From: Saccharothrix tamanrassetensis
GTDB taxonomy: Bacteria > Actinomycetota > Actinomycetes > Mycobacteriales > Pseudonocardiaceae
Reading direction: 5' to 3'
DNA length: 64,000 nucleotides
NCBI RefSeq assembly: GCF_014203665.1
Contig: NZ_JACHJN010000001.1
Coordinates: 310,001-374,000 of the forward strand
The notes beneath the pieces are model-generated. The model made no database searches. It saw only the letters and a list, made by a program, of their open reading frames with translations, and was not told the origin of the DNA. Below are positions 36,201 through 47,131 of this stretch, piece after piece. The translations under genes were made by a program, and so were the position numbers. How positions within the stretch are numbered: position 1 is the first letter of the stretch; each line of letters opens with the position of its first letter.

Positions 36201-39200
36201 CACCGCGCCGGACGGAGACCGGCCGGGCTCCGGGCACCGAACGGGAGCGGCTGCTGGTCGAGACCGTCGCCGACGTCATGGGCACCGAGCAGGTCGGCGT
36301 GGACGACGACTTCTTCGCCCTGGGCGGGGACAGCATCACCGCCATCAGCGTGAGCAGCCGGTTGCGCGCCCGCGGCCTGGAGCTGCGACCGCGCGACCTG
36401 TTGGCACGCCGCAGCTTCGCCTCGCTGGCCGCGGCCGGCAAGGAGATCGGCGCGGGGCCCGTCCTCGCGCCGGACGAGCCGACCGGACCGGTGCCCGCGC
36501 CGCCGATTGTGCGCGCCCTGCTCGACCCGCACCCCGACCTCGGCGTGGTGGCCGGGTACGCGCAGTGGACCGCGCTGCGGGTGGACGAGGACCTCGCCTT
36601 CGACGACCTGGTCCGGGGCGTGGGCGCGGTGCTGGAGCACCACGACGCGCTGCGGCTGCTGGTGGGTTCCTCCGCCGAGCTGGTCGTCCGCCCGCGCGGC
36701 GCGGTCCCCGCGGGCCCGGTGGTGGGCGAGTTCGTCGCCGACAGCGCCCGCGACCTGGAGGACGAGGTGACCGCGCTGGCCGGGCAGCTGGCCGGCGCGC
36801 TCGACCCGCGGTCCGGCGACCTGGTGCGGGTGGGCCTGCTGCGCACCGCGTCGGACCTGCCGGACCGGTTGGTCGTGGTCGCCCACCACCTGGTGGTGGA
36901 CGGGGTGTCGTGGCGGGTCCTGCTACCCGACCTGCGCGCGGCCTGCGCCGGGGAGGCGCTCGCCCCGGTCGGCACGTCGTGGCGGCGGCACGCCGCCCTG
37001 CTCGCCGAGCAGGGCGGGAACGGTGCCCGCCGCGGCGAACTGGACCACTGGCGGCGCACGCTCGACCGCACCCGCCTGGGCGACCGGCCGCTGGACCAGG
37101 CCGTGGACACGGTGGCGACCGCCGACCGGACCACCACGACGGCCTCGGCCGAGGTGACCGCGGCGGTCCTCGCCGCACTGCCCGCGGCCTACCGCGCCGG
37201 CGTGGACGAGGTGCTGCTGGCAGCGCTCGTGCTGGCGGTGCGGATCTGGCGGCGGGGCGGTGACGCGGTGACCGTCACCGTGGAGGGCCACGGGCGCGAG
37301 CAGCTCGCGGCCGGGACCGACCTGTCCCGCACGGTCGGCTGGTTCACCAGCGAGTACCCGGTGCGCGTGCCCGCCGACGCGGTGCGTGCCGACGCCGACC
37401 TGGCCGACGCGCTGGCCGGGGGCGACGCCGCCGGGCGGTTGCTGAAAGCGGCGAAGGAGGCCAAGCGCGCGGTGCCCGACGGCGGCATCGGCTACGGCGT
37501 GCTGCGCCACCTGGACCCGGTCGCCGGGCCGGAGCTCGCGGCCACCCCGCCGCCCGACGTGCTGCTGAACTACCTCGGCCGGTTCGCCGCGCTGCCCGGC
37601 ACCGGCTGGCGGCTGCCCGAGCGCGACGCGTTCGCGGTCGTCGAACCGGTGGGCAAGGCACTGGAACAGGTGCTGGCGCTCAACTGCTTCGTGCACGAGG
37701 ACGACGAACCCCGGATCGCCGTGGAGTGGACGGCCGCCCGCGAGGTGCTGCCGGCCGACGCGGTGGCGGGCCTGCAACGCGCCTGGGACACCGCGCTGAC
37801 GGCGCTCGCCGCGCACGCCGCGCGGATCGGCCCCGACGGCGGCGGGCTCACCCCGTCGGACCTGCCGCTGGTCGACCTCGACCAGGCGGCCGTCGACGCG
37901 CTGGAACGGACCGGTCCGATCGCCGACGTCCTGCCCGCCACGCCGTTGCAGGTCGGGTTGTCCTTCCACAGCCTGGTGCGCGGCGACCTGGACACCGACG
38001 TCTACGTCGTGCAGGCGCAGACCCTGCTGCAAGGGGAGCTGGACGCGGGCCGGATGCGCGCCGCCGCCGGGGAACTCCTGCGCCGGCACTCCTCGTTGCG
38101 GGTGTTCCTGCACACCACGGCGGCGGGCGATGTCGTCCAGGTGATCCCGGCCGGGGTGAGCCTGGACTGGCGGCAGGTCGACCTGTCGGGGCACGACCAG
38201 GCCGAACGCGACGACCTGTTCGAGGAGCACGCCCGCGCCGACCTGGCCCGCCCGTTCGACACCGGCGAGCCGCCGCTGATCCGCTTCCTGCTGTGCACGT
38301 TGGGCGAGGACCGGCACCGGCTAGTCATCACCAACCACCACGCGCTGCTCGACGGGTGGTCGATGCCGCTGGTCGGCCGCACCCTGCTGGGCCTCTACGC
38401 CGAGCTCGGCGGCGGCCCGGCGGTGCCCGCCGCACCGCCGTTGGCGGAGTACCACCGGTGGCTGGCCGAGCGCGACCACGACGCCGCGCTGGGCGCCTGG
38501 CAGGAAGCGCTGGCGGGTGTCGACGAGGGGACGCGGCTGGCTCCGGCCGGGTCGGCGGCCTCGGTGGACCGGCCCGAACGGGTGTGGGTCGGCCTCGGGG
38601 TGGAGTTCAGCGAACGGCTGCGCGCGTTCGCCCGCGACCGGGGTGTCACGCCGACGACGGTGTTGCAGACCGCGTGGGGCGTGCTGCTGGGCCGGCTCAC
38701 CGGTCGGCGGGACGTGGTGTTCGGCTGCCCGGTCTCCGGCCGCCCCGCCGAGGTGGCCGGGGTCGAGTCGATGATCGGCCAGCTCGGCGGCACCATCCCG
38801 GTCCGGGTCCGGTGCGCGCCGGCGGACACCGCCGCGCACCTGCTCGACCAGGTGCACGAGGAGAGCGTGGCACTGGCCGACCACCACCACGTGGGACTGC
38901 CGGACATCCAGCGGGCGACCGGCGTGGGCGACCTGTTCGACACCATGCTGGTGATGGAGAACTTCCCGCTCTCCAGCAGGCAGCGCACCACGCTCGCGCC
39001 CGGCCTGGACCTGGTGGGCGTGGACATCACCGACGCCACGCACTACCCGCTCACCGTCATCGTGATGCCCGAGGACGAGATCTCGCTCGGCCTGGGCTAC
39101 CAGCCGCACGCGTTCGACGAGGCCACCGTGCGGGGCTTCGGCCGCTGGCTGCGCAACCTGCTGCACGAGATCGTGGTCGACCCGGATCGGCCGATCGCCC

Positions 39201-42200
39201 GGCTGCGGGCGCTCGACGACGAGGAGCGGGACCGGTTGCTGCGCATGGGCGACGGTCCCGCGCACACCAAGCCGAGGGGCGGCTGCCTGGACGAGTTCGC
39301 CGGCTGGGTGGGGCGGCGGCCGGACGCCGAGGCGGTGGTCTGCCGCGACCGGGCGCTGACCTACGCCCAGCTGGACCGGCGGGCGAACCGCCTCGCGCAC
39401 GCGCTGCTGGCGCGCGGGGTGGAGCCGCAGGACGCCGTCGCGGTCCTGCTGGGCCGTGACGTGGAGATGGTGGTGGCGCTGTTCGGCGTGCTCAAGGCGG
39501 GCGCGGTGTACGTGCCGATGGACGCGAGCTACCCGAAGGACCGCCTGGCGTACATGTTCGAGGACATCACGCCGGCGGCGGTGGTGACCACCGGTGAGGC
39601 GCTCGCGGTGTTCGGCGGCGCGCTGCCCGCCGAGGTGCCGGTGCTCGGGCTGGACGACCCGGAGACGGTCGCCGGACCGTCCACCTGGGACACCGATCCG
39701 GTCGACGCCCGCCGTGACCTCACCGAGGACTCGCTGGCCTACGTCATCTACACCTCGGGCACCACCGGCAAGCCCAAGGGCGTCGCGGTGCCGCACCGGG
39801 GTGTGCCGGACCTGATCGCCCTGCAGGAGGACATCGTCGGGGTCACCGAGGGCGAGCGGTACCTGCACTTCGCGTCGACCAGCTTCGACGTGGCGTTCTG
39901 GCAGTTCATGGTGCCGCTGCTGTCCGGCGGCACCTCGGTGATCGCGCCGGAGGAGGTGCGGGTGCCCGGCGACGAGCTGCTGGACTACATCGTCGAGCAC
40001 CGGGTGACCGGGGTGAACCTGCTGCCGTCGTTCCTGGCCGCCATGCCCGACGACCGCACGGTGTCCCCCGACGTGTTCTTCATGGTCGGCGCGGAACGCC
40101 TGGACCCCGAACTGGCCCGCCGCTGGGGCGACCGCCGGGCGCTGTTCAACGCCTACGGCCCGACCGAGGTCACCATCAACGCGACGATGTGGCGGTACGA
40201 GGCGGACGACCCCGGTCCGCTGCCGATCGGCCGGCCGGACCCCGGTGTGCGGGCGTACGTGCTGGACGGCGGCCTGCTGCCGGTCGGCGTCGGGGTGACC
40301 GGCGAGCTGTACCTGGGCGGGCCGAAGGTGGCGCGCGGCTACGTCAACCGCCCGGACCTGACCGCCGAGCGGTTCGTCGCCGACCCGTTCGGCGCGCCCG
40401 GCGACCGGATGTACCGCACCGGGGACCTGGTGCACTGGCGCCCGGACGGCCAACTGGTGTTCCTGGGCCGGGCCGACCACCAGGTGAAGATCCGCGGCTT
40501 CCGGATCGAGCTGTCGGAGATCGAGACGGTGCTGACCCGGCACCCGGACGTGCGGGCGTGCGCGGTGGTCGTCCGCGAGGACCGGCCCGGTGAGCGCCGG
40601 CTGGTCGGCTACGTCATCCCCACCGACGGCGCCGACCCGGACCGCGAGCAGGTGCGCCGGCACCTCGCCGGTGAGCTGCCCGACCACATGGTGCCGACCG
40701 CGCTGGTGGTGCTGGACAGCCTGCCGCTCGGCCCCAGCGGCAAGCTCGACCGGGCCGCGCTGCCCGCGCCGGAGGTCCGTGCCGGCGCCCCGGCGCGCGA
40801 ACCCGCCACGCCCGCGGAAGCCGTGCTGCTCGGGGTGTTCCGGGAGGTGCTGGGCATCGAGGACGTCGCCTTGGACGACGCGTTCTTCGACATCGGCGGC
40901 GACAGCATCGTGTCCCTGCGGGTGGTCTCCCGCGCCCGGCGCGAAGGGCTGAGCCTTTCCGCGCGGGACGTGTTCGAGGGGGTCACCGTCGCCGGGATCG
41001 CCGCGCGCTGCGGCGGTGTCGACCAGGTCGAGCAGTCGCCCGCGATCGGCGACGCGCCGCTCACCCCGGTCATGCGGGACCTGTTGCGCCGCTGCGACGC
41101 GGCCGGCGCGTCCGCCGACGGGTTCTGCCAGTGGGTCGAGGTCTGCGTGCCCGCCGGCGGTGAACCGGCGACGTGGCGCGCGGTGCTCGACGCCGTGCTG
41201 GCGCGGCACGACGCCCTGCGCGCCCACCTGGCGGACGCGGGCGAGCCGGTGCTGCGCATCCCCGCGGTGGGTGCGGTGACCGGTGCGGACGTGCTGATCC
41301 ACGTGCCCGCGACGGAGTCCGACGACCTGCGTGCCGTGGTGGACGCCCACATCGCCGACGCCCGCGCCCGGATGGACCTGCGCACGGGGCCCCTGCTGCG
41401 GGTGGTGTGGGTGGACGCCGGTTCCGCCCGTCCCGGCAGGCTTGCCCTGGTCGCCCACCACATGGTGGTCGACGCGGTGTCGTGGCGGGTCCTGCTCGAC
41501 GACATCGCGCACGCCTACCGCACCGCCACCACCGACGGGGTGGGGCGCGTCTCCGTGCCGGCGCTGCCGAGGCACGGGCAGTCCTTCCTGGGCTGGGCGC
41601 GGTCGTTGCGCGAGGCGGTGCCCCACCGGCGCGCGGAGTTGCCGCACTGGCAACGGGTGGCCGACGCGCCCGTCGCACGGCTGGCGGCGTCCGCGCCGGA
41701 CCCCGTCCGCGACACCGTGGCCACCGCGGTGCACCACCACCTCCGGTTGGATCCCGAGACGACCCGGACGGTGCTGACCACACTGCCCGCCGCCTACCGC
41801 ACCACGCCGGACACCGTGCTGCTCACCGCGCTCGCCGAGGCGGTGAGCGCGTGGCGCGGCGGTCCGGCGGACCTCCTGGTCGCGTTGGAGGGCCACGGCC
41901 GCCCGGAGCACACGCCGGACCTGTCGGGTCCGGTCGACCTGTCCCAGACCGTCGGCTGGTTCACCGCCATCCACCCGGCGCGGATCTCGTTGCCCGACGC
42001 GGGCGTGCCGGAGGCGTTGAAGTCGGTGAAGGAGAGCTTGCGCGCGGCCGGCGACGGCCTCGGCCACGGCATCCTCGCCGACGACGGCCCACCGGTCCGG
42101 GAACCGGAGATCAGCTGGAACCACCTCGGCCGGTTCCCCGCGCCGCCGGCCGGGGAGACGCCGTGGCAGGCCCCGCCGGACGCCGATCCGCTGGGGTCCG

Positions 42201-43777
42201 GCGGCGGTGACGACCTGCCGCTGCCCTACCCGTTGATGATCAACTCCCTGGCGCGCGACGACGGCGACGGCGACGCGCTCGGAGTCCGGTTCAGCTGGCC
42301 CTCGGCGCTGTTCACCGAGGCGGAGATCGAGGAGTTGGCCGAGTGCTTCCGCCGGGCGGCGGTGCGGATCGCCACCGACGCCGCCGTGCGCGAACGGGCC
42401 GGTCTCACGCCGTCCGACCTGCCGCTGGTCGCGTTGGACCAGGCCGCGATCGACGCGCTGGAACGGGACCGCGCGGTAGCCGACGTGCTGCCGCTGACCC
42501 CGTTGCAGGAGTTGATGTTGCGGCACTCACGGGCGCACGGCGACGACCCGTACACGGTGCAGGCGGCGTTCTCGCTGTCCGGGGCGCTCGACGTCGAGGC
42601 GCTGCACGCGGCCGGGGCCGATCTGCTGCGCCGGCACCCGAACCTGGGCGCGGTGTTCCCTCCGTCCCACGACGTCCAGGTGATCCCGGCCGATCCCCGT
42701 CCGGACTGCCGGGTCGTCGACGTGTCCGCCGTGGACGCTGCGGACGTTGCGGACGCCGTCGAGCGGGTGCTGGACGCCGACCTCGCGGAACCGTTCGACC
42801 TGGCGGTCGGACCGCCGGTGCGGCTGACCGTGGTCCGGCGCGGTGCCGAGCGCCACGAGTTCGTGATGACCAGCCACCACGTGCTGTCCGACGGCTGGTC
42901 GGCGCCGCGCATGCTCACCGAGCTGTTCACCCTCTACGCCGCACGGGTGCGGGGCGACGCACCGGAACGCGCGCTGCCCGCGCCCGTCCCGTTCGCCCGG
43001 TACCTGAGGTGGCGGGCCGCCCGCGACCACGCCGCCGACCTGGGCGCCTGGCGCACCGAACTGGCGGGGCTGCCCGAGGGCGACTACCTCGTCGGTGACC
43101 GGCCCGAGGCGGTCGGCGCGGCGGACCCGGTGCTGCTGGAGGTGGACGCCCCGACGGTCGCCGCCCTCACCAAGGCCGCCGCGCAACGCGGGCTGACGCC
43201 GAACACGGTGCTCCAGGGCGCGTGGTCGGCGGTGCTCGCGGCGCGCTCCGGCCGCCGGGACGTCTGCTTCGGCGCGATGGTCTCCGGTCGTTCCGCCGAT
43301 GTCGACGGGATCGAGGACATCATCGGGTTGCTGGCCGGCACCGTGCCGGTGCGCGCCCGGTTCGCGGGCACGGTCGGCGACTCGCTGGCCGACCTCCAGG
43401 CGCGGCAGCAGGCGATGGTGGAGCACCACCACGTCGGGTTGCCCGCGCTGGAGGAGCTGACCGGGCGCCGGCGGCTGTTCGACAGCCTGGTGGTCTTCGA
43501 GAACTACCCGGTGGACCCGGACCGACTGCGCGAACCCGCGCCCGGCCTGGTCGTCACCGGCACCAGGTTCCGGGAGCGGACGCACCACCCGCTGACCCTG
43601 ACCGTCGTGCCCGAAGGCGGCGGCTGGGCGGGCGTGCTGGGCTACCAGGCCGGGCTGTTCCACGCCGACGAGGTGGCGGCGCTGGCCGCCGACCTGCAGG
43701 CGGTGCTCCGGGAACTCCCCGGGCGCTTCGACGAGGACGCCGCCGACTTCCTCGGCCGACAGGCGGGACGGACATGA
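33284..43777 (+). CDS. Catecholate siderophore NRPS, C-A-PCP-E-C-A-PCP-E-C
   Basis: 3497 residues from a TTG at 33284, with AGGAG six bases before it. Approximate domains: C1 18-445 (HHLVFDG ~155), A1 465-960 ([11 protein letters not shown] ~628), PCP1 980-1045 (LGGDS ~1012), E1 1060-1500 (HHLVVDG ~1200, EGHGRE, NYLGR), C2 1545-1960 (HHALLDG ~1684), A2 1975-2480 ([11 protein letters not shown] ~2155), PCP2 2500-2565 (IGGDS ~2537), E2 2590-3025 (HHMVVDA ~2724, EGHGRP, NHLGR), C3 3055-3490 (HHVLSDG ~3197). C1 would accept DHB from the aryl carrier; two amino acids are added and epimerised to D. There is no thioesterase, so the last C domain must release or pass on the chain. By-eye pocket residues: A1 D-S-D-D-V-G-M-V-D-K, A2 D-V-W-N-M-G-A-I-N-K. 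Specificity not certain. Confidence 0.92.
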   Translation: MSTAHVQPRTTAAAPVDTVFELTSAQLGIWHAQRLEPDSPYYLVGDVVEISGPEPVDTRLLAEAIRATTEEAESLRLRVFDTPAGPRQEVRDDPVGLPGVVDLSGEPDPVAAAHALVDAERQRVAEECRGMVDRELFSHTVIRLSDREVWFTQLGHHLVFDGYTAAMLARRTAAHYTALVNGDPPPPSTFGRFADLVDADRAYLGSERFEQDRQYWRDRLTPLPELADGDAATAGPPERTLTARAVIPSDEVDLLRALAEREGTTWGEALIACYAAFLHRLEGRTDVVFALPLMCRTGSALRTPAMAVNVLPLRVEVRGGDGLGELSRRVAVAMREMRSHQRYRGENLPKDLAVPGAGALLHGRGVNLKAFDLAIDFAGATGVLRNVAGGPPEDMGLSVLPTGDGGLLLGFEVDARTHDQAAVERKLTALRRLLVALSGPDSPAIGRVELVGRDERAALLAQWATPALPGVPRDVPALLDELVTARPGQTALAHGADRLTTEDLVGRVHRLARLLRDRGIGPDDIVALALPRSVGMVVALLAVLDAGAAFLPLDVEHPPERLRELVADAGSALVLAVGATADIAPETVPRVLLDAPDTSAELSYLSDAPLSTVELAAPRDAEHLAYVIHTSGSTGRPKGVLGRAGGLAALLHHHRSTTVAEAERTAGRRLRVAHTYSFAFDSALDQLMWLLCGHELHLYDAELTRDAEALLAAYTRDRIDVVDTTPSMAAPLVEAGLLDSDHRPVLLVLGGEATPPALWRRVAASGVTARNMYGPTEAAVDSTTARIDGDAPTIGFPLAGTRIYLLDNALQPVPPGSRGELYLAGPHLARGYLGRPAATAERFVPDPFAGRGARMYRTGDLARWVPGRGVEFLGRHDGQVKIRGHRVEVGEVEAALGALAGVSAAAAVVRTDAGTPRLVGYVVPAAGVVVSPESVRSTLAERLPDHLVPAAVVVLDELPVTVNGKLDRAALPAPRRTETGRAPGTERERLLVETVADVMGTEQVGVDDDFFALGGDSITAISVSSRLRARGLELRPRDLLARRSFASLAAAGKEIGAGPVLAPDEPTGPVPAPPIVRALLDPHPDLGVVAGYAQWTALRVDEDLAFDDLVRGVGAVLEHHDALRLLVGSSAELVVRPRGAVPAGPVVGEFVADSARDLEDEVTALAGQLAGALDPRSGDLVRVGLLRTASDLPDRLVVVAHHLVVDGVSWRVLLPDLRAACAGEALAPVGTSWRRHAALLAEQGGNGARRGELDHWRRTLDRTRLGDRPLDQAVDTVATADRTTTTASAEVTAAVLAALPAAYRAGVDEVLLAALVLAVRIWRRGGDAVTVTVEGHGREQLAAGTDLSRTVGWFTSEYPVRVPADAVRADADLADALAGGDAAGRLLKAAKEAKRAVPDGGIGYGVLRHLDPVAGPELAATPPPDVLLNYLGRFAALPGTGWRLPERDAFAVVEPVGKALEQVLALNCFVHEDDEPRIAVEWTAAREVLPADAVAGLQRAWDTALTALAAHAARIGPDGGGLTPSDLPLVDLDQAAVDALERTGPIADVLPATPLQVGLSFHSLVRGDLDTDVYVVQAQTLLQGELDAGRMRAAAGELLRRHSSLRVFLHTTAAGDVVQVIPAGVSLDWRQVDLSGHDQAERDDLFEEHARADLARPFDTGEPPLIRFLLCTLGEDRHRLVITNHHALLDGWSMPLVGRTLLGLYAELGGGPAVPAAPPLAEYHRWLAERDHDAALGAWQEALAGVDEGTRLAPAGSAASVDRPERVWVGLGVEFSERLRAFARDRGVTPTTVLQTAWGVLLGRLTGRRDVVFGCPVSGRPAEVAGVESMIGQLGGTIPVRVRCAPADTAAHLLDQVHEESVALADHHHVGLPDIQRATGVGDLFDTMLVMENFPLSSRQRTTLAPGLDLVGVDITDATHYPLTVIVMPEDEISLGLGYQPHAFDEATVRGFGRWLRNLLHEIVVDPDRPIARLRALDDEERDRLLRMGDGPAHTKPRGGCLDEFAGWVGRRPDAEAVVCRDRALTYAQLDRRANRLAHALLARGVEPQDAVAVLLGRDVEMVVALFGVLKAGAVYVPMDASYPKDRLAYMFEDITPAAVVTTGEALAVFGGALPAEVPVLGLDDPETVAGPSTWDTDPVDARRDLTEDSLAYVIYTSGTTGKPKGVAVPHRGVPDLIALQEDIVGVTEGERYLHFASTSFDVAFWQFMVPLLSGGTSVIAPEEVRVPGDELLDYIVEHRVTGVNLLPSFLAAMPDDRTVSPDVFFMVGAERLDPELARRWGDRRALFNAYGPTEVTINATMWRYEADDPGPLPIGRPDPGVRAYVLDGGLLPVGVGVTGELYLGGPKVARGYVNRPDLTAERFVADPFGAPGDRMYRTGDLVHWRPDGQLVFLGRADHQVKIRGFRIELSEIETVLTRHPDVRACAVVVREDRPGERRLVGYVIPTDGADPDREQVRRHLAGELPDHMVPTALVVLDSLPLGPSGKLDRAALPAPEVRAGAPAREPATPAEAVLLGVFREVLGIEDVALDDAFFDIGGDSIVSLRVVSRARREGLSLSARDVFEGVTVAGIAARCGGVDQVEQSPAIGDAPLTPVMRDLLRRCDAAGASADGFCQWVEVCVPAGGEPATWRAVLDAVLARHDALRAHLADAGEPVLRIPAVGAVTGADVLIHVPATESDDLRAVVDAHIADARARMDLRTGPLLRVVWVDAGSARPGRLALVAHHMVVDAVSWRVLLDDIAHAYRTATTDGVGRVSVPALPRHGQSFLGWARSLREAVPHRRAELPHWQRVADAPVARLAASAPDPVRDTVATAVHHHLRLDPETTRTVLTTLPAAYRTTPDTVLLTALAEAVSAWRGGPADLLVALEGHGRPEHTPDLSGPVDLSQTVGWFTAIHPARISLPDAGVPEALKSVKESLRAAGDGLGHGILADDGPPVREPEISWNHLGRFPAPPAGETPWQAPPDADPLGSGGGDDLPLPYPLMINSLARDDGDGDALGVRFSWPSALFTEAEIEELAECFRRAAVRIATDAAVRERAGLTPSDLPLVALDQAAIDALERDRAVADVLPLTPLQELMLRHSRAHGDDPYTVQAAFSLSGALDVEALHAAGADLLRRHPNLGAVFPPSHDVQVIPADPRPDCRVVDVSAVDAADVADAVERVLDADLAEPFDLAVGPPVRLTVVRRGAERHEFVMTSHHVLSDGWSAPRMLTELFTLYAARVRGDAPERALPAPVPFARYLRWRAARDHAADLGAWRTELAGLPEGDYLVGDRPEAVGAADPVLLEVDAPTVAALTKAAAQRGLTPNTVLQGAWSAVLAARSGRRDVCFGAMVSGRSADVDGIEDIIGLLAGTVPVRARFAGTVGDSLADLQARQQAMVEHHHVGLPALEELTGRRRLFDSLVVFENYPVDPDRLREPAPGLVVTGTRFRERTHHPLTLTVVPEGGGWAGVLGYQAGLFHADEVAALAADLQAVLRELPGRFDEDAADFLGRQAGRT

Positions 43778-45228
43778 GCGGGGCAGAGGTGCGGGCCGCC
43801 CGCCCGGTGGACGCGGCCCTGTGGCGCACCGCGTTCGTGCTGGTGCTCGGCACGTTCATGGCGACGTTGGACAGCACGATCGTGGCGGTCGGCATCGACG
43901 CGCTGGTCGACCGGTTCGACGCCTCGGTCACCGACATCCAGTGGGTCAGCACCGCCTACCTGCTGGCGGTGGTGGCCGCCGTGCCCACGTCGGGCTGGCT
44001 GGCGGACCGGTTCGGCGGTCGCCGGACCTGGCTCGTCGCGGTGGCGGTGTTCCTGCTCGGCTCGGTGCTGTGCGCGCTGGCGTGGTCGCTGCCCAGCCTG
44101 ATCGCGTTCCGGGTGCTCCAGGGCCTGGCCGGCGGGCTGCTCCCGCCGACCGGCCAGGCCCTGCTCGGGCGGGCCGCCGGTCGGGACCGGATCGGCCGGG
44201 TGATCAGCGTGGTCGGCATGGTGCCGCTGCTGTCCCCGGCGCTGGGGCCGCTCGTCGGCGGCTCGATCCTCGCCGTCGCGGACTGGCCGTGGCTGTTCTA
44301 CGTCAACGTGCCGATCGGGGTGGTCGCGCTGCTGCTGGCGCGCCGGCACGTCCCCGTGGTGCCGCCGGCGGAACGGCGCTCGCCGTTCGACTTCCGCGGC
44401 GCGGCGCTGCTGTCGCCGGGACTGGCCGTGCTGGTCTTCGGCCTCACCGGGATCGGCCACGGCCGGGCGATCCCGCCCGCGGTGGCCGTGGCTACCGTGC
44501 TGGTGGGCCTGGGGATGCTGGTCGGGTTCGTGGTGCACGGGTTGCGCACCAGGCGGACCCCGCTGATCGACCCGCGGCTGTTCGCCCGGCCACCGTTCGG
44601 GGTGGCGGCGTTGGCGCTGGTCGTGCTGGGCGCTTCGGTGTTCGGCACGATGTTCCTGCTGCCGCTGTACCTGCAGACCGGCGGAAGCCTGTCGCCGTGG
44701 GAAGCCGGGCTGCTGCTCGCACCCCAGGGCCTGGGTGCGGCGGCGGGCTCCGTGCTGGTCAACCGGGTCGTCGACGCGGTCGCCCCGCGCACCCTCGTGC
44801 TGACCGGCATCGCGCTCGTCGCGGTCGGCACGGCTCCGTTCACCCAGCTGGGACACGCGCTGCCGGACTCGGTGATCGCCCTGTCGCTGCTGGTGCGCGG
44901 CGTCGGCGCGGCGATGATCGGCGCACCCGTGATGAACATCGTCTACAGCAGGATCGAACCCGCCCGACTCCCCCAAGCGGCCGGCGCGCTGAACATGCTC
45001 GGCACGGTGGGCGGCTCGATCGGTACGGCGGTCCTCGCGGTGGTCCTCCAGCAGAGGCTCACCGCGCGCGGACCGGACATCCCCCTGGCGTTCGCCGACA
45101 CCTTCTGGTGGGTGCTCGGCTTCGCCCTCGTCGCGGCCGCCGGCGCGACGAGACTCCCCCGCCGCCACCCGGCCGAGTCCACAGTGGACCGGCAGCACGA
45201 TGACGAGAAGGGCTCAGCGGATGCCTGA
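43774..45228 (+). CDS. MFS exporter, DHA2 (14-TM) family
   Basis: 484 residues; ATG overlaps the NRPS stop (ATGA). Begins with the EmrB/QacA signature [20 protein letters not shown], then [13 protein letters not shown], and has about 14 hydrophobic segments. Its place directly behind the NRPS suggests export of the finished siderophore. The last 8 bases overlap the DAHP synthase gene. Confidence 0.87.
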   Translation: MSGAEVRAARPVDAALWRTAFVLVLGTFMATLDSTIVAVGIDALVDRFDASVTDIQWVSTAYLLAVVAAVPTSGWLADRFGGRRTWLVAVAVFLLGSVLCALAWSLPSLIAFRVLQGLAGGLLPPTGQALLGRAAGRDRIGRVISVVGMVPLLSPALGPLVGGSILAVADWPWLFYVNVPIGVVALLLARRHVPVVPPAERRSPFDFRGAALLSPGLAVLVFGLTGIGHGRAIPPAVAVATVLVGLGMLVGFVVHGLRTRRTPLIDPRLFARPPFGVAALALVVLGASVFGTMFLLPLYLQTGGSLSPWEAGLLLAPQGLGAAAGSVLVNRVVDAVAPRTLVLTGIALVAVGTAPFTQLGHALPDSVIALSLLVRGVGAAMIGAPVMNIVYSRIEPARLPQAAGALNMLGTVGGSIGTAVLAVVLQQRLTARGPDIPLAFADTFWWVLGFALVAAAGATRLPRRHPAESTVDRQHDDEKGSADA

Positions 45229-46255
45229 CCTGGACACCCTGCCCACACCCGCCGAGGTGGCGGCGGGGCACACGCAGCCCACGCCGGTGGCCGAAGCGGT
45301 GGCGCGGCACCGGGAGACCGTCGCCGCGGTGCTCGGCCGCCGCGACCCCCGACTGCTCGTGGTGGTCGGTCCGTGCTCGGTGCACGACCCGGCCGCGGCA
45401 CTGGACTACGCGCACCTGCTCAAGGCCGCGGCCGAGCGCTTCAGCGACGACCTCGTGGTGGTCATGCGCGCCTACCTGGAGAAGCCACGCACCGTCTCCG
45501 GGTGGACCGGCCTGCTCCCCGACCCCACGCTCGACGGCAAGGGCGACCTCGCGACCGGCCTGCGCCGGGGGCGGTCGTTCCTGGCGCAGACGGCGGAGGT
45601 CGGGCTGCCCCTGGCCTACGAGTTCGTCGACCCGATGCTGGCGCACTACGTCGCCGACCTGGTGACCTGGGGCGCGGTGGGTGCCCGCACGGTCGCCAGC
45701 CAGCCGCACCGCCACCTGGCGTCGTGGCTGCCGATGCCCGTGGGCATGAAGAACTGCGTCTCCGGGCGCATCGACACCGCCATCGACGCCATCCACGCCG
45801 CCGGCCTGCCGCACTCGTTCCCCGGCGTGGCGGCCGACGGCCGGCTGACCACCCTGCGCAGCACCGGCAACCCCGACGCCCACCTGGTGCTGCGCGGCGG
45901 GCCCACCCCCAACTACGACGCCGCGAGCGTGGCCGCCGCCGTGGCCACCCTGACCGCCGCCGGTCTGCCCGCGCGCGTGGTGGTCGACGCCTCGCACGGC
46001 AACAGCGGCAAGGACCACAACCGCCAACCGGCCGTCATCGAGGACCTGGCGAACCAGGTCGCCGACGGCGACCACGCCCTGGTCGGCGTCATGATCGAGT
46101 CCTACCTCGCCGACGGCAGGCAGGCCCCGACGATGGTCCCGCTGTCGCCGGACCTCAGCATCACCGACGCCTGCCTGAGCTGGGAACGCACCATCCCCAA
46201 CCTGGAAACCCTCGCCCGCGCCGCACGCCGGCGGCTGACGGGACGGGGGTGGTGA
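45221..46255 (+). CDS. Class I DAHP synthase (AroF/G/H type)
   Basis: 344 residues from the ATG at 45221, with AGAAGGG upstream. Conserved VVVGPCSVHDPAAALDYA, MRAYLEKPRT, GMKNCVSG, LRGGPTPNYD and VDASHGNSGKD, all of the E. coli-type 3-deoxy-arabino-heptulosonate 7-phosphate synthase. It joins PEP and erythrose-4-phosphate, the entry step of the shikimate pathway. Most actinomycetes use a type II enzyme for housekeeping, so this copy probably raises chorismate supply for DHB when iron is low. It may escape the usual feedback control. Confidence 0.9.
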   Translation: MPDLDTLPTPAEVAAGHTQPTPVAEAVARHRETVAAVLGRRDPRLLVVVGPCSVHDPAAALDYAHLLKAAAERFSDDLVVVMRAYLEKPRTVSGWTGLLPDPTLDGKGDLATGLRRGRSFLAQTAEVGLPLAYEFVDPMLAHYVADLVTWGAVGARTVASQPHRHLASWLPMPVGMKNCVSGRIDTAIDAIHAAGLPHSFPGVAADGRLTTLRSTGNPDAHLVLRGGPTPNYDAASVAAAVATLTAAGLPARVVVDASHGNSGKDHNRQPAVIEDLANQVADGDHALVGVMIESYLADGRQAPTMVPLSPDLSITDACLSWERTIPNLETLARAARRRLTGRGW

Positions 46256-46494
46256 CGGCGTTGGTGACGGCGGCCCTCCGCTGCCGGGTACCGGACTACT
46301 GCCCGGCGTCATAGCCGAGCGGGCCGACTCGACGTGCGCGATGTCGTCGCGGGTCCGGTCGCGGATGCCGGTGGCCGGTGACGAGCAGGGCCTCTCCCGG
46401 CGCGGTGACTACTGTGGTCCCGCGCCGGTGAGGCCCGCGCGCTGCCGGCGGGCCCGCCGCCGTCACCGGGCAGTGCCACCGCCGGGCAGAACCG
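46256..46494. other. Convergent intergenic region
   Basis: 240 bases between the convergent DAHP synthase and PadR genes. It contains a short palindrome GGCGGGCCCGCC near 46447-46458, which could be part of a terminator. No gene is supported. Confidence 0.35.
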
Positions 46495-47028
46495 TCACCG
46501 GGCGGGGGACGTCAGCCTGCCCAGCGCCCAGCGTGCCCAGTCGAGTTCCATGAGGTGGTAGCGCAGGCCGAACTCCGCGGCGAAGTGGCCGAACAGCGGC
46601 GGGCCGTCCGCGTCGCCGATCCCCTCGACGTCCGCGACGACCTCGCGCATGTGCGCGACCTCCCGTTCGGCCGTGTCGATGATGCGGCCGAGCAGGTGTT
46701 CGGCATCCGGCCTGTCCAAAGAGGACAGCAGGAACAGGCGCAGCGCGTCCTCGTTGCGCACCACCGCGTTCGTCGGCGGCGAGAGCATCCAGTTCCGCAA
46801 CTCGGTGCGACCGGAACCGGTGATCGCGTACGTCCGCCTGCCGCGCAAGCCCTCGTCGACCACCTCCACCAGGCCTTCGGCCGCCATCCGCTTGAGCTCG
46901 GGGTAGATGTGGCTGTGGCTGGCGTGCCAGGCGTACCTCTTCATCGACAGCTCGAACTTCTTGGTCAGGTCGTAGCCGCTCTGGGCCCGCTCGGCGAGCA
47001 GGCCGAGCAGCGCGTGACGCAGGGACAT
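46495..47028 (-). CDS. PadR-family transcriptional regulator
   Basis: 177 residues from the ATG at 47028 (GGAGG five bases before). Winged-helix PadR domain: LRHALLGLLAERAQSGYDLTKKFE, HIYPELKRMAAEGLVE, GRRTYAITGSGRTEL; followed by a helical dimerisation tail (PF10400-like). Usually a repressor relieved by small phenolic or lipophilic molecules. Divergent from the carotenoid oxygenase gene, so it probably controls that gene and itself. Confidence 0.87.
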   Translation of the reverse strand: MSLRHALLGLLAERAQSGYDLTKKFELSMKRYAWHASHSHIYPELKRMAAEGLVEVVDEGLRGRRTYAITGSGRTELRNWMLSPPTNAVVRNEDALRLFLLSSLDRPDAEHLLGRIIDTAEREVAHMREVVADVEGIGDADGPPLFGHFAAEFGLRYHLMELDWARWALGRLTSPAR

Positions 47029-47053
47029 GACCACCTCCGCGATTCACTTTAAC

Positions 47054-47100
47054 TGACGGCAGGTACATGTACCGATTGACACGTCAGAACGTACCTGTCA
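47054..47100. promoter_or_regulatory. Probable PadR operator in the divergent promoter region
   Basis: GGTACATGTACC at 47062-47073 is a perfect 12-bp palindrome with the ATGT/ACAT halves common in PadR sites. Around it TGACGGCAGGTAC (47054-47066) and GTACCTGTCA (47091-47100) form a second, wider inverted arrangement. A TTGACA at 47076-47081 could be the -35 of the plus-strand gene. Confidence 0.55.
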
Positions 47101-47131
47101 GCGTTGCGCATCCACACCACGAGGGGGACAC

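Noticed and set aside
46341-46553. Small ORF after the DAHP synthase gene
   Set aside because: Arg/Pro-rich translation without a ribosome site, overlapping the 3' end of the PadR gene. It looks like a GC-rich chance frame.
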